From: Datnioides undecimradiatus
Lineage: Eukaryota; Chordata; Actinopteri; Lobotiformes; Datnioididae
Length of the DNA: 64,000 nucleotides
Assembly (NCBI GenBank): GCA_008933995.1
Contig: WARS01002740.1
Span: 210,112-274,111, forward strand
Direction of reading: 5' to 3'
Shown: positions 45,675 to 60,600 of the stretch, in pieces
Numbering within the stretch: the first letter of the stretch is position 1
How the letters are laid out: every line of letters begins with the position of its first letter
Notes under the pieces: model-generated
Told to the model about the DNA's origin: nothing
Seen by the model: the letters and a program-made list of their open reading frames with translations, nothing else
Databases searched by the model: none
Translations under genes and position numbers: made by a program

Positions 45675-48600
45675 GTATCCTGCTGTAATAAAGGGTCACT
45701 AGGCAGAGGGATGGCTGAATCAAACATATGAAATAACACTATATGTTATTGTTTCTGTAAGACTATTAATGTCAGTATTGTAATAGTTTAATGTTTAACA
45801 TTCTGTTCATAGCAAAACTGGTGGTAGTACATGTGTTTGCAGTTTCATTTGTGTAATGTTTAATATCTATATGTGAAATACTTTGGTTGGCATGTAAGCT
45901 TCCTTCACTTTCAGACCTTTTGAAATCATAATTCTACTGGCCATCTTTGCCAACTGTGTGGCCCTGGCTGTGTACTTGCCCATGCCTGAGGAAGACAGCA
46001 ACAACACCAACAGCAACTTGGTGCGTCATAATACTTGTTTGTACATAAATGGATATTATAATATACTGTTGATATTGATAGTGATATTGATTTGCCTTGC
46101 CTACACTGTCCTTAATGGTGAGGGACCATCTTATCGTAAGGAGGTCATACTAAATCGCATTGAAGCCACTGATTGGCAAAGAGCATGCCTTAAGGATAGG
46201 CCATGCCAGTGATATTAATTATAAAGCCCTTTTTATAATGCTCTAACACATGAAAATGTCACATAAAATGTAGTGTATGTAAATGTCTAACTTCCCATTT
46301 TTGCAAACAATCGAAGGAAAGAAAATATCAAAGTGACCTTATTAAAAACAGTATGCAGTAGTACAGCAGCTTCGGCGTTGATATGACCACTCAAAGCTGC
46401 ATGTTGTCAGGGTAATACAACTGTTTTTTGTCTTTTTTAAAAAGTGACACCAGAGCAATGACACAAATATTTGACACAGTAAATAGAGCTCAAAGAAATG
46501 ACACATTTCAGGTTAAAAAAATAATAATAAGGCAACCAACAAAGCCCACCAACAAAACTAAAATTAAACTCACCATTACCAGGCTAATGGCTTAACTGAC
46601 ATCTTTTGGCTGCCTTTTAACTACTTGGTGCTTACAAGAAGTACGCAACTACTATATTTATCTAATTATTATAATTTTTAAAAATTGTGCTGTTAAATAA
46701 GGAAAGGCTCATTTATTAGACCTAAAGGCTAAAGATTCTTGATTTTGTCAACTCACATCCCAGCTTTCTAACAGGAATCATACCATGCACTAATCTGTGG
46801 ACTTTTGTCTTTATGAGTCATTTGTGTTCATCTAAATTTGAATTTCTTCTTACGTTTATCAATAACTGGGCTGTTCTCATAACTTAACATTATTGCGGTA
46901 TCACCCTGTGAGGACCTGTCCTGCACTCCCTATGTGAGGCCATATAGTATTTTCTATTCAGTGATTGAACAGAAAGCAGACAAATATTCACAGGCCTGTT
47001 GAGAATTTTTTTTTTTAAATTGTACTGATGATTATTTGTTAATGGAATGACCTCTATACAAGAACAAGGCCAAAGGGACAATATTAGGCTCACATAACAG
47101 TTTAACACCACTGAAGGGCACTGTGTCTATTTAAAAAAGACATTCACCGCATGCTTCTGCTGAAATGAGAGAGGCCACAATACATTGCAGTGATGTGTGA
47201 GATTGTAAGTAAGACAAAATAGACTGAACAGACACATGTAGATTAGTACAACATGCAACATCAACAACTGTCTTTAATTTAAAAGAAACATTAGCAAAGG
47301 AGATATTGACCACTCGACATTAAAAAATTTAAACTCCATGCGGCTCATTTTAAAGATTAATGATATATAATTTGAAAATATAAATTATTAATAATAATAA
47401 TAATTTGCTACACGTTTGTGTGAAAGCCAGATACATAGATGGAAATAAAGTCTTAAATGTTCTGTTTCATAAATATTTGTATCTATTTGTTAAATTAGAT
47501 ATAGATTTCCTTTATTAGTCCCACACCGGGGAAATTTCAGAAACCAAACACTGTACAGAAAATAACACTACACTATGAGTAACACTACTAGTAATTTTAT
47601 ATGAGTAACACAAGTTCAAACAAAAGCAATTGTTGTTTTCCAGGAAAGCTTGGAGTACATCTTCCTCATCATCTTCTCCATTGAGTGTTTCCTGAAGATT
47701 GTTGCCTACGGATTTCTTTTTCATGCAGATGCATACTTAAGAAACTGCTGGAACATTTTGGACTTTGTTTGTGTATCTGTTGGGTAAGTTGATATGTTTG
47801 TTTTCCCTGGTATGAATGGCCAGATGAATCTATGCTTTCATTGGCGCTGATTGGCTGCCTGAATGACTTTTTAAAGGGGGAGAGTACAGAGCAGTGGAGG
47901 ACCAGTCTCTAACATGCACTGAAAAACACTTTGGATCAATTATTTGGTTGAAACCTTACATTTTTATTTAATATCAAACAAAATACTGAGGATTGACATT
48001 TGTATTGACAAATGGTGTCAATGTATTGACAAAATGAACACAAAATAAAATTGCCTCTATTCACAATTTTATTATTTATGTGATATAAGGCAAATTTTGA
48101 TGTATAGAGCAAGTACATACCTGATCAAGATCAAGAAACAGTATATTCCGGGTCTTCTCTCTGACAACTTCTCCTTTGTTTCTGATGATTTCAATCAGCT
48201 TGCTGTGGTGCTTGTCCAAGTAAGCCAGGAATTGCAGTTGAAGTGGAACAGTTATTCTCATAAATTCAGCACTGATCATTAAAAAAACAAACAGTACATG
48301 CATATGTTATTACATTACATATTACAACTGTGGTGGGTCAAAACATGCAGTTTTCCGATGATAACGGATAATATTTACTTTACAGGCCACCACTGACCTA
48401 TTGCCATTGATTAAAAATGGTTACTTCATCTATTGTGAACAATGCAGGCCACCTCTATTTTAAGTCTTCCACTCCTGTTTCCTTTTCCACAATTTCCTGT
48501 CTTCACACTGAAAAAGTCTTGCCCATTTTGTTCTTTATCACTGCACGATTGTTTCGCTTCTTCACTTCACTTAAAAATGACAGTCTCTCCATTTGCAACT

Positions 48601-51600
48601 GGTCCGCGGTCTCACCAGTTGGAATGTCAGGTATGTGGTTGGCCTCTCCTCTCCTAGGTCTCTTTACTTTTTTTTGCTGGAAATGCATCCTCTGTAGCTT
48701 TAGACTTGAGTGAATTTACAAGTAATTCAGAACACCGGATGCCCTTTAGCTGAGTTCAGTAGTTGTCCATTTTTGTCTTCAGCCACTGCTTCCACCCATA
48801 GCAACCATTGTACAAACTAGGTTCAGAGAGGCATGGATGCCTCTTGATTAGTGCTTCCGCAACGTCACTGAAATCAGTATATGTTGGGTAGGCTTTGTAC
48901 TTGAATATCTCTTTGGCTACCTTTTCCAGAGTATCTGACTTTGCTTTTGAACTCAGTGTCAGCCTTGTCATGTTTGACCTAAACACCGCATTTCCCTTTT
49001 CTAAATGCAACTCAGTATCATACAAGAATGTTGGTATCAGAAACTCTCTTGGCCGAGTTCTTGTAGAGACAGAGTTGGAGGGTGTGGACAGGAGCTCTGT
49101 GTCAATGGACGGAGTAGACACTAAATCCTCACAGACAGACAATCCTTCGCTGGAATCACCAGTTACTGGGATTACCTTGACAGTTGCCAAATGCTCAAGT
49201 TCTGCAGTGGATGTCAAGTTCACTAGTGCATCTCCAACATCTCTGTCTTGGTACTGCAGTCTTAGATTCCCATTTAACCCAAACTATTTCGCTAGAATTC
49301 CATCAGGCAGAACTAGTTTCCTGGTGTCATCAGGATTCAGAATAACTTGCAACTTTGTCGGCCTTTTCGCTGCCATGTCAGCCCATCCAAAGAATAAAAG
49401 TAAAAACAAGAATATAACAGTATTATATTACAGTAGTAATAGTTGTAGTACAAGATTGGCCATAACTTAATATCTAATTCATGTTCACAAATTATTTGAT
49501 TTGCAATTCATCCTTTTCACAAGTCTGGTGAAAAACAAAATTGACACTTCATATTGACTTAAGGAAATGCCCAATATCCATGTAAGTCAAACACACACGC
49601 ACTAGATGCTGTTTGGGGGCCCATAGTTTGTTAAACTACGATGGACAGATTCCTAACCCTTTAGATGATTCATGAAGATGCCACAATCTATTACACTTCA
49701 CGAGCAAAAAAGGCCACAGTCATGATAACCTCTCATATTAAAATTAAACATCTTAAGTTGACCCACTAGGCAAGTTAAACTCATAAAAAACGATAATACA
49801 AGGAAAACAATGATCCTTTACATGTCACTAAATAAAACAGATATTGAGTGTTTTAAAAAATGTTTACTTTAAATTTTGAAAGTCTGGAATATAAATACAA
49901 TCAACCAGCATCTATTTTAAAGTGTAACAATGAAAATAAACCAACAATAAAAATGTTACTTATATATTTAACATCATAGTCTCACATTCCTAAACATCAC
50001 ACTAACATCACATTTAACATCAGGAGGAGGTCCTGCAGAATATGAAGATCCTGGCTTCCTGGTCAGGAAGTTCTGAAGACTCCCCTGCTTCAATGCCTGG
50101 AGCTCCAAAACATTTTAGAATTGCTCCTGCAAAGACAAAGCTCCTCAGGTTACCAAGCAAAATAGATCATAAGCACATATTCCTATTTTATATTGCATAG
50201 ATGTTGCAATAATACAGAAATTCATCATCTGTTTTTATATTAAACATTTTAATGTACAGTGTCCCTTTAAAACTTGTACCCAATTACAAAGCTGTCACTT
50301 TTAAGAGGTTTCTGCATTTATTTACACATTGTACTTGTTATTTATTAGTCACTTAAAATCATTAATGTTATTTATAAAGCACTAGCACACTTCTAATTAG
50401 AGGCCTATAAATACACACTAAACTTAATAAACTGATCATAAGTAATCCTAAAGTAATGTAAAGTGGCAAATATCTGAGAGACAACTTCCACAGGACAATG
50501 GTGTAGTAGACATCTGCACAACAACAACACACAACACATCCTCCCTCCCGGCTATGATCTGAAACATTGGTCTGGTGTCACCTCATTCAGTCAGTCAGTC
50601 CCATGGCATGACAGCACAGTCCATTCACATGTGACATGTTCATTTTATTTTAGCCAACTGTCATAAAGCAAACACTAAAGCTGGGCTTATGAGCATATAA
50701 ATCCTAGCCAGATAACTAGCATTTATCCAAGGCTAGTTGAGCTAGCTAGCAGGACAAATAACAAACTTGCTAAAAACTCAGCATTACACCTCCCCACATC
50801 CAACTGCCTTACCTTTATCCTTTGACCGTTTTTCTTCCTCCGTTTTCTTCGACTTGCATTTTTCTAGGATAATTTCTTTTTGATGCCATAACGCTGTTTG
50901 CCATTAATATCCTCACTAACGGGAATGATGGGTAATTATCAATCATTCCCATCATACCTGCCAGCAGCCTGCACGTCACTCACTGCACAACAGCGCAGTC
51001 CAACAATTTTGACTTAATTATGCCACAAAAACCCTAGCCACAGCTTATTATTGCAGCTTATTTTATTTATATCCTACATTTATTTTTTATAAGGGATATA
51101 ATAAACCCATAGCTACAGATAAAGACAGCTCATTTTAATTCTCCTCAGATGAGGCTGAACTTACAGCTTTAAGGCCCCCTGCTGGCTGAGGGGCCCTATG
51201 CATTTGCATAAGCCGCATATAGCAAGAAACAGCTCTGTATGTATCTCTTCAGAGAGATGAGGCGCCGTCCACCAACCATGTAGTGAGCCAGAGGGTAGGG
51301 ATCTGTCAGTTCATGCACCTCTTGTATTAGATATGACTAAGTCATATGCTCGGTAATGTTCCAGGTACTAAGCATCCAATTTTTTTGCAATGAAAATTTG
51401 TTTCTCTTGTAGAATTCAATTCAATTCAATTCAAGTCAATTCAATTCAATTTTATTTATATAACGCCAATTCACAACAAAAGTCATCTCAGGGCACAAAC
51501 AGAGCGGGTCTAGACCACACTCATTACTATTAATTACACCCAACAGTTCCACTGTTAACCCGATCCTTTTATTGGAAGCCCAAGAATGAACCGGAGAAAC

Positions 51601-54600
51601 CTTCAGGTCACAGTTGAAATATTTATTCTGGTCACAGGTAAAGTAAGGCAGCGCTGGGCTCAGAATGACAGAGCTCTCCCAGGATCTCAGTCAGCGTGAG
51701 CCCTGATCTCTGGAAATGTTTCACATTTATCTTCTTGGACTGGGCTTGCCCCATACAGAGGTTGGACTTACACGCAACCAAATATAATTGACCAGTTACC
51801 AGTGACGTGGACAGGCCAACCACTGTCCACGCCTTATATTTAGAATGTGTTAAGGAATGTGTGTGAGTGTTGTTTTTGGGCATGTATCTACTGCAACGGA
51901 CCTAACTGACAAGATAGAGAAGTTCCATCTGTCTCATGGTATGCAAACAGTTCCATCCAGTCAAGTTTATCTTACAGTTCTGGACCTTACAAGGACATTC
52001 ACCGTGTAATATGAGCTCAGTGGATAAGTACAAAACAGGTGAACATAGGTTCAGTGGAAAAGCACAGGATAACGATACATGATGTCTCAAAGCCAATTAT
52101 AACACCACCACGAGCAAGCGCTTAGAGACAGTGGCAAGGAGAAACTTCCTTTAACAGGCAGAAACCTTGGGCAGATCCTGGCTCTAGGTGGACGGCCATC
52201 TGCCTTGACCGGTTGGGGGGAAAGAGAGAGAGATAGAGAGTGACAGGACGGGCAAGAGAGAGAGAGAATACACCATGTCGCATACATAGATACAGGAGTA
52301 CATAACTTTAGATGAAAACTGACAAAATGGTAGAACAACAGAATCCTAACTATGGCAACTATTTACAGTACAATATAGAATAATGATAATAAGTGGCAGC
52401 AGAGGACACGGGGCAGGTCAGTGGAGCCACAGATCAGATGTTCAGCTCTGGAGCCACAGGTATCTGTAGAGAGGTACAGAGACAGAGACCAAAGAGAAAC
52501 AAGCACAGTACCAGGGGAGAGAGGAAACAGAGTTAATGGCTAATCTGTGATAGTTTAAATGAGTTTGAGGAGAGAGAGGGGAGTAGAGGAATGTGGAAAT
52601 GATCATGGGATGTCCCCGAGCAGCCTTGGCCTATAGCAGCATAACTAAGGGGTGACATGAAGGGGTTTTGACTATGAGTGTAGTTGGCATGGTAACTAGA
52701 ACTAGCTGTAGGCTTTGTCGAACAATAAGGTTTTAAGCTTTACTTTAAAAGTAGAGAGGGTGTCTGCCTCTCGGACCCAAACTGGCAGCTGGTTCCACAG
52801 GAGAGGAGCCTGATAGCTAAAGGCTCGGCCTCCCATTCTACTTTTGGAAATTCTGGGAACCACAAGCAAACCTGCATTCTGGGAGCGAAGCAATCTGTTG
52901 GGGTAATAGGGACTTAGCATCTCATTGATGTACAATAAAGCTTGGCCATTAAGAGCCTTGTCGGTAAGAAGAAGGACTTTAAAATATATTCTGGACAGCG
53001 ATCCATGGGCTACTACCATTCCAATCCTGTAGCTGAAGCTGTTGTATGTAACATTTTTTGCAAAGTTTACAGTGTCCATATGTGGGTGTTTCTGTTTCAC
53101 TGCCAGTGCAATATCCTCGTTGATAACGTCAAGGGGAAGTGTTGAAACATCAGCAACCTCCAGGCTTAGAAAATCTACACATCTGTAAATTATATGGAGT
53201 CTGAAATTGATGCCTTGGAGCTAATGAATACAGTACATTTTTGTAACAGTTCGTGTGTCGGATTACTCTTTTGAAGAAACTATGTTTCACTTCAAATCTC
53301 ATAGTCCATAGTGCAACAAGGGGGCCAAACTGTCGAATCAACTGTGGATAATGCTCCAAGTAATGATGTTTTGGCCGAATGCTTTCATGGGGGAAAACTT
53401 CTTGGAATGCTGTCCTATGTTCAGATATCTTGAAGGTAAGAAAAGAATGAAGTCCTCAGTATGAAAAGGTGCAACAAGTACTACAATGTCCTATAATTCA
53501 CAAAGGACTTGCCACACTGGTTCAATTGAAGGGACTCTGCTTTCAATCAAGACAAGAAGAAACCTCAACAAGCTCCAATTCTCTGAACTATATCTGGGGG
53601 GAAACTCTGTGTCACACTGAAATATGACAAATTATCTGGCAGCACATACACCAAAATGACTAGCCAATGAATTTTCTTCGATAGCTTCAAGATGAGAAGT
53701 ATAAATGTCCTTGCTTCTTACACAAAATTCAAGTCATTTACTGAACTACCCTTATGATTTCTGCTTGTGAGTTCGAAATGAACCATAATTATTTGTTTTG
53801 TATGAACACCCCTGAAATACACAAACAACTGTTTCACTGTTTTTCAGATCCTGTGCTATAAGTTGAAACAGTCTTTTAAGTTCAAGCTTATAATGTTTAA
53901 GAAGCTCAGATCTTCGTGACACGGAAGTACCACAGTCTTTGCATTTACACATTCATCAGATGACTAGGAGAGAAAAAACACCCACCTTACCTATGCCATA
54001 TATGCCATACTATACAATTTACATAATTCAGAACATTTGCATTTAATTTATAGAAACAGTTATGTTTTTTGTCAGTTAATTAATTGTCTCCCTTAATCAT
54101 TTTTAATTGATCATACCATCCTGAAAATTGGGGAAAAAATGAATTTGAGGCCAAGTAATAATGACTCGGGTCCACACCTCTGCTTACAGTAGCATGCATT
54201 TCTGTCATGGTTTAAAGATCAGTTCCTTGTTTTGTTGTTTCCTGTTTTATTTTGAAATGTTTTTCCCTTGTGTGTTTCTGTCTACTTGCTTCCTGTCTTG
54301 ATTAGTTCACTGATTTCACCTGTGTCTCGTTTACCTGCGATCCCCAGTCTGTTTAAGTTGTGTCACTTCCTTTGTTCTTTGTTGGTCCGTTGTATTTGAG
54401 TGTTAGATTGTTATGTGTTGTGTGTCTGCAATTTGGGGCCATTTCATCGAGCTCTTCCAAGTGCCACACTCTGACAACTTCAGCCATCAGTTTGATACAG
54501 GATGTCCACTGAGTTTTATTTTCTGAGCAACACTTAGCTCCACTGCCAGTTCAAGCACTATAACAAATGAGACTTACAAAACATATATCAACAACATATC

Positions 54601-57600
54601 ATATCAAATAATGACATTAGCAACAAAATTAACTTTATACATGTCAAGCGAAGGCGATGGAAGCATCTCCCAATGCATTAGAAATTAATGCAAATAACCT
54701 GGTTTAGCCAGTGATAGCATTAGCTAATGCATGCAAGGTACAAAAGTAAAGTAAAGCAGTTGTCCACCCTGCCACAAAACATATCATATCAAACAAAATG
54801 ACACTCACAATATTAACTTTGCACATGTCAAACAAAGGCAATGAAAGCATTGCCCAATGCATTAGAAATTAATGCAAATACAACAACACTAACACACGCT
54901 CAAAGTAAGCTGTAAAGTGCCACAACCCATAAATGTACATGAAAAACATGTGTTATGGTGAAACAACACAATTACGAACTCTTGTTTCAAAGAGTTTTCT
55001 TGGAAGACGGTCTTGCTCCCGAAGTGAGGTAATGGTGGACAGCGAAACTGGACAGGGGGCGACTCGATGTGATGAAAATCTCCAATTTGAACTGAAAATA
55101 CTATTTCAGTCAAATTATTGCGTTTAATTTGATCTGGAGGAAGCATTGTTTGTTTTTAAACCAAACTAAACAGAACAGTTTTAAACTGGAAACCACGATT
55201 TTCCATTAGACCAATATAAAATTGCACTTTAAATCAATGGCACAATCGTCATTTTTTTCCATGTGGCTACTGCTCCCAATGAACAGCCCATGGCTATACG
55301 CTATAGCTATGACCCAGAATCTGACCAAGAACAGCAATAGCAAATAAAACAAAACAAAACAAAAAAAACGTAACCACGGTCTCCTCTGGTCTTCTAGGGC
55401 TGTGACAGAATATAGGCATTTGCATTTGCAATTTGCATGTCTGACTGACCGATGACATCGCGACACACTGCTAGCTTACCGCTTGGAACTTCACCTTGCG
55501 GGATGAACGCCCCCTCTCAATGGTTTCACTCAGAGGAGGACTGCCTATGTAAATCACTCCCGTTGTTACATAACGACAGGAGCTGAATCTGAAATCTGAA
55601 GCCTGTAGGAGCCCCAATTTACATGTGAGTGGGCTGTAGAGATGCTGCCTTCCTCATTCTCTGAGTTGGTAGGCTGGTATAGGCAAGAAAAAATGTGTTT
55701 TTCATAATATGTCCCCTTTAAGTAGATTTCCCAATGATTGCGTATAAAATTTAAGTGCAACATACAAGCATATATTTGTGTATACAGTATGAGTAGTTTT
55801 AGTCAAATGAGTTGTAAAGTAAAAAAGCTGCTGTTGCCCTACTAGCACTTGGTAAACTTAAGAAAAAAGTTGAATGGTTAAAAATAAAATACTCTGCTAA
55901 AAAAAATCTGTAATCAAAGCTAATTTCTCAAGGAATGGTATAAGATGCACAGCATTTATACCGTACCAAAATTTATTCCTCCATATTGGATGGATGGATG
56001 GATGGATGGATACTGGTGATGCAAAATGAATGTTTCCTGCAACTGCAACAGAATTGCAGAGCATTTGTTTGCCATGCTATACATTGTTCGTGTGTATTTT
56101 TGGCATTATTTGGTCATTTTTTAATTTTTTTATTTATTTGCAAAGTATTTTACTAAAAGCAATGTTGCATTAACAAACTTAAACAAAAGAAAAAAAAGGC
56201 AAATTAAAAAAAAAACAAAACACACACACACAGTTGCACTTACCAGCACTCCAACCCATACTGAATCTAGTTTACAAATTCATATGAAAACAAATTCTCT
56301 AATATTGAGTCATAAAAAAAACACAATACAAAAAAATGTCTGACAGAAGCTGAAGGCCTGTGAAATGTGACAGAAAAGGTTGCCATTTCTGAAAAAAAAA
56401 AAAACTTGTCGGCATTGCTTCCCATTGTATATTTAATTTTCTCAAGTTTAAGGAAAGACACAATGTTGAAGTACCAAAGTAGCTTTCGTTTTGGAACTGG
56501 ACTGATCACAAAGATCCGATTTAAGATCAAGATTATTAATCCCACACCAGGGAAATTCCATCTAATGGTTGTAGAGGAGGTGAAGATTAGGAAAATGTTT
56601 GTTTAAAAATGATGTCTGAATGATGTCTGATCATTGAATGATTAAAATTGAGAAAAGAGGCAGATCTTTTGTCTGTTTCAAAAATCTGGCTAAAAAAATA
56701 ATGGGGCAGCGCATTTACAATGAGGCAACAAAGGCTCTGGAATGATATGCCTGAGGAAGCCAGGTCAGCTGAGTCAGTGGTATCCTCTAGGTCCTTTGTT
56801 ATAACTTGTATCAAAAATACCTTAATCACAAAGCCTTTCCTGTTTTTTAATTCATAGCCTGGGAACTTAATGGTATTCTCGTATATTTTGTTGCCTGTGT
56901 GAAGCACTGTGTAAAAATTATATCATTATACAGTGTACAGCAGTTTGATACAGGGACAAATAACGAACAAATTTATATTATTCCCACGGTTCACATTTCA
57001 TTGACTTCATGTTTTTGTAAGTGTAGTGACTGTCTGATTAACAAAGAAATGTTAATGCCATCATTCATCTAGACAATTCCATTCATGATTTGTTATTTTC
57101 TCATTAACCTTCACTAACAGAAACCAACTTTAGTGTATTTCATCTTTTTAAGAACCCATGGAGTCATTTTCACATTTGATTAAAAAAAAGCCCATTTCAC
57201 TCAATACACTTTTTAAGAGTGAAATGTTTTCTCTTTTACAAAATAATAAAAGCTTGAATTAACTTTTACTCATTTTTTCAAATTAGGAATTTAATTTGGA
57301 ATTTGATAAAGCATTTCCAGACAGAATATTATTAAATGCAGAAACAAATAATTCATCAATTATATTAAAAAAACATCTCAAAAGATATCGTAAATGTGTC
57401 ACTGTTCTGTTCTGTCTGATTCCCTACAGCCTGTTCACTGTGGTTGTGGATGCCATTAACCACATCAGTGGAGTGGAGGCTCCAGTGGGAGAAAAGGGTG
57501 GTGGCTTTGATATGAAAGCTCTGCGGGCATTCAGAGTCCTCCGACCACTCAGACTGGTCTCTGGAGTTCCCAGTAAGTCACTGGCCTGCCATTGAATCCG

Positions 57601-60600
57601 AAACTCTGAACAGTTATATTGTACACAACAATAGTTATGATTTTATCTAATTTTATTTCATTCAATAATTTTATTCAGTGTTAAACACAAAATTTTAAAT
57701 TCCATGTGCTGTACCAGAGTTACTCATAGCTAACTTTCATCTGCAATAATCATGCAATGATCCACAGTATCAAGTTAGTTGTACTATTATTTTATTCTTA
57801 ATACCAATATTTATTAGTGATACTAATAATCAAGGATTAATTCAGTGTTGTACAGTCAGAGGCACTAACTACATTAACTGTAGGGGGATGAATTGCTTGC
57901 TTGGAAAGAAAAGACATAAGCATCCTGGTTTCCCCCACTCCACTTCACACCATTCCATCAGCAGCTGCGCCCCTCCCCCAGCCGACTTCACACTATTCCA
58001 ATACACCATCACCTGCCCCCATAACCCTCCACAGCCCCCCACCCCTGTCTCTCCACCCCAGCCTCCACACGCTCACCTCTCCTTGACAACTGACCAGGGA
58101 GCTCAGGAAGGTGCAGCCCAGGAAAGCTGCAGGGCTGGATGGCATCAGCACCAGAATGCTCAGGGACTGTGCAGACCAACTCTGTGAGGTGGTCAAGTAC
58201 ATTTTCAACCTGAGCCTCAGCCTGGAGAGAGTCCCGGCCCTTTGGAAGACCTCCTATGTGGTTTTGGTACCAAAGACCACATATCCCAGAGAACCAAACC
58301 ACTTCAGACCTGTTGTGCTGACCTCCCACATTATGAAGACCATGGAGAGAATCATCCTCCATCAACCTCCGCACCATGATGAACACAGCACTCGATCTGC
58401 TTCAGTTTGCGTACAAGCCAGGCATTGGTGTGTATGACCAATGCCTGGCTTGCCATCTACCTGCTGCTCCAAGTGTTGTCCCACCTGGAAACTGCCGGGA
58501 GCACTGTGAGAGTGATGTTTTTTGACTTCTCTAATGCTTTTAACACCATACAGCCGGCTATACTGCAAGGAAAGCTGGAGGGGGCAGGTGTGGACAGACA
58601 CCTCACTGCATGGACTTTTGATTACCTCACCAACAGACCACAGTATGTGAGGTTGCAAGACTGTGCGTCTGAGGGCCCCCCCAGGGTACTGTACTCTACC
58701 CTTTCCTCTTTTCCCTGTACACCTTGGACTTCCACTACAACACACCAAACTGTCACCTTCAGAAGTTCTCAGATGAAACAGCCACTGTTGGTTGTGTGTC
58801 TGAGGGGAATGACCAGGAGTATAGGAGTGCCATCATGGACTTTGTCAACTGGTGTGAGCAGAACCACCTGCACTTAAACCCCAGCAAGACTAAGGAGATG
58901 GTGATAGACTTACATAGCAAACCACCTCATCACACACCTGTAAACATCCATGGCTCTGACTCTGCAGTCTGTTGGGTGTCAGGCAGCACAGACCGGGACA
59001 TTAAACTTAAGCTCTGTCCTGGGCTGTCCGCTGGACTTAGAGTAAGTGGGGGAGAGGAGGATGTTAGCCAAGCTGACATCCATCATGGACAACAGCTCCC
59101 AGCTCCTACACCCAACTGTGGAGGCCCTGTGCAGCTCTTTCAGTGGCAGACTGCTACACCCCCAGTGTAGAAGTCAGGTCATTCATCCCTGCAACCATCT
59201 GACTGTACAACACAAGTACAGTAAATCACATTCTCACACAGACACTCCAAATATGACCATATATGCATGTATTGTATGTATATGTAATTGTATATATGTA
59301 TATACACATTGGTATGCACGTGTTTAGGTATGTACAGTGGCTTGCAAAAGTATTCCTACCCCTTGAACTTTTCCACATTTTGTCACATTACGACCACAAA
59401 CATAAATAAATTTTATTGGAATTTTATGTGAAAGACCAACACAAAGTGGCACACAATTGTGAAGTACAAAGAAAATTATACATGATTATACATGATTTAA
59501 ATTTATTTTTTTTATTTTTGCAAATAAAAACTGCAAAGTGCGGTGTGCAAAAGTATTCAGCCCCCCTGTGTCAATACTTTGTGGAACAGCGTTTTTGAAT
59601 GGCAGTTTTCAGATCTTGCCACAGATTCGCAATTGGATTTAGGTCTGGACTTTGACTGGGCCAGTCTAACACATGAATATGTTTTGTTTTAAATCATTCC
59701 ATTGTAGCCCTGGCTTTATGTTTAGGGTCGTTGTCCGGCTGGAAGGTGAACCTCTGCCCCAGTCTCAAAGTCTTTTGCAGACTCCAACAGGTTTTCTTTC
59801 AAGATTGCCCTGTATTTGGCTCCATCCATCTTCCCATCAACTCTGACCATCTTCCCTGTCCCTGCTGAAGAGAAGCACCCCCAGAGCATGATGCTGCCAC
59901 CACTATGTTTGACAGTGGGGATGGTGTGTTCAGAGTGATGTGCAGTGTTTTTGTAGGTTTGCAGTTGTGCCATACTCTTTCCATTTCCAGATGATGGATT
60001 GAACAGTGCTCCGTGAGATGTTCAAAGCTTGGGAAATCTTTTTATAGCCTAACCCTGCTTTAAACTTCTCCACAACTTTATCCCTGTCTGGTGTGTTCCT
60101 TGGACTTCAAAATGCTGTTTGCTCCCCAATATTCTCTTAACAAACCTCTGAGGCTGTCACAAAACAGCTGTATTTGTACTGAGATTAGATTACACACAGG
60201 TGGACTCTATTTAGTCATTAGGTTAACATTCGACCATTCAGCAATCATCAGGCAACTTCTGAATGCAATTGGTTGCACTCAGAGAAAAGGGGGCTGAATA
60301 CTTTTGCACACCACACTTTTCAGTTTTTTATTTGTAAAAAACATTTAAAATCATGTATAATTTTCTTTGTACTTCACAATTGTGTGCCACTTTGTGTTGG
60401 TCTTTTACATAAAATTCCAATAAAATATATTTATGTTCGTGGTTGTAATGTGACAAAATGTGGAAAAGTTCAAGGGGTATGAATACTTTTGCAAGCCACT
60501 GTATATATTAGCATGGGTACCAATACAAACTATATGTATACTTTGTTCATATTTGCAGTTTGCCACCCGGATCTTTTTCTCTAGTGTTCAGTACTATTTC

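Noticed and set aside
48895-49470. A 191-codon plus-strand gene in cacna1s intron 3
   Set aside because: It is antisense to the SAMD3-like N-terminal exon, which has recognisable family sequence.
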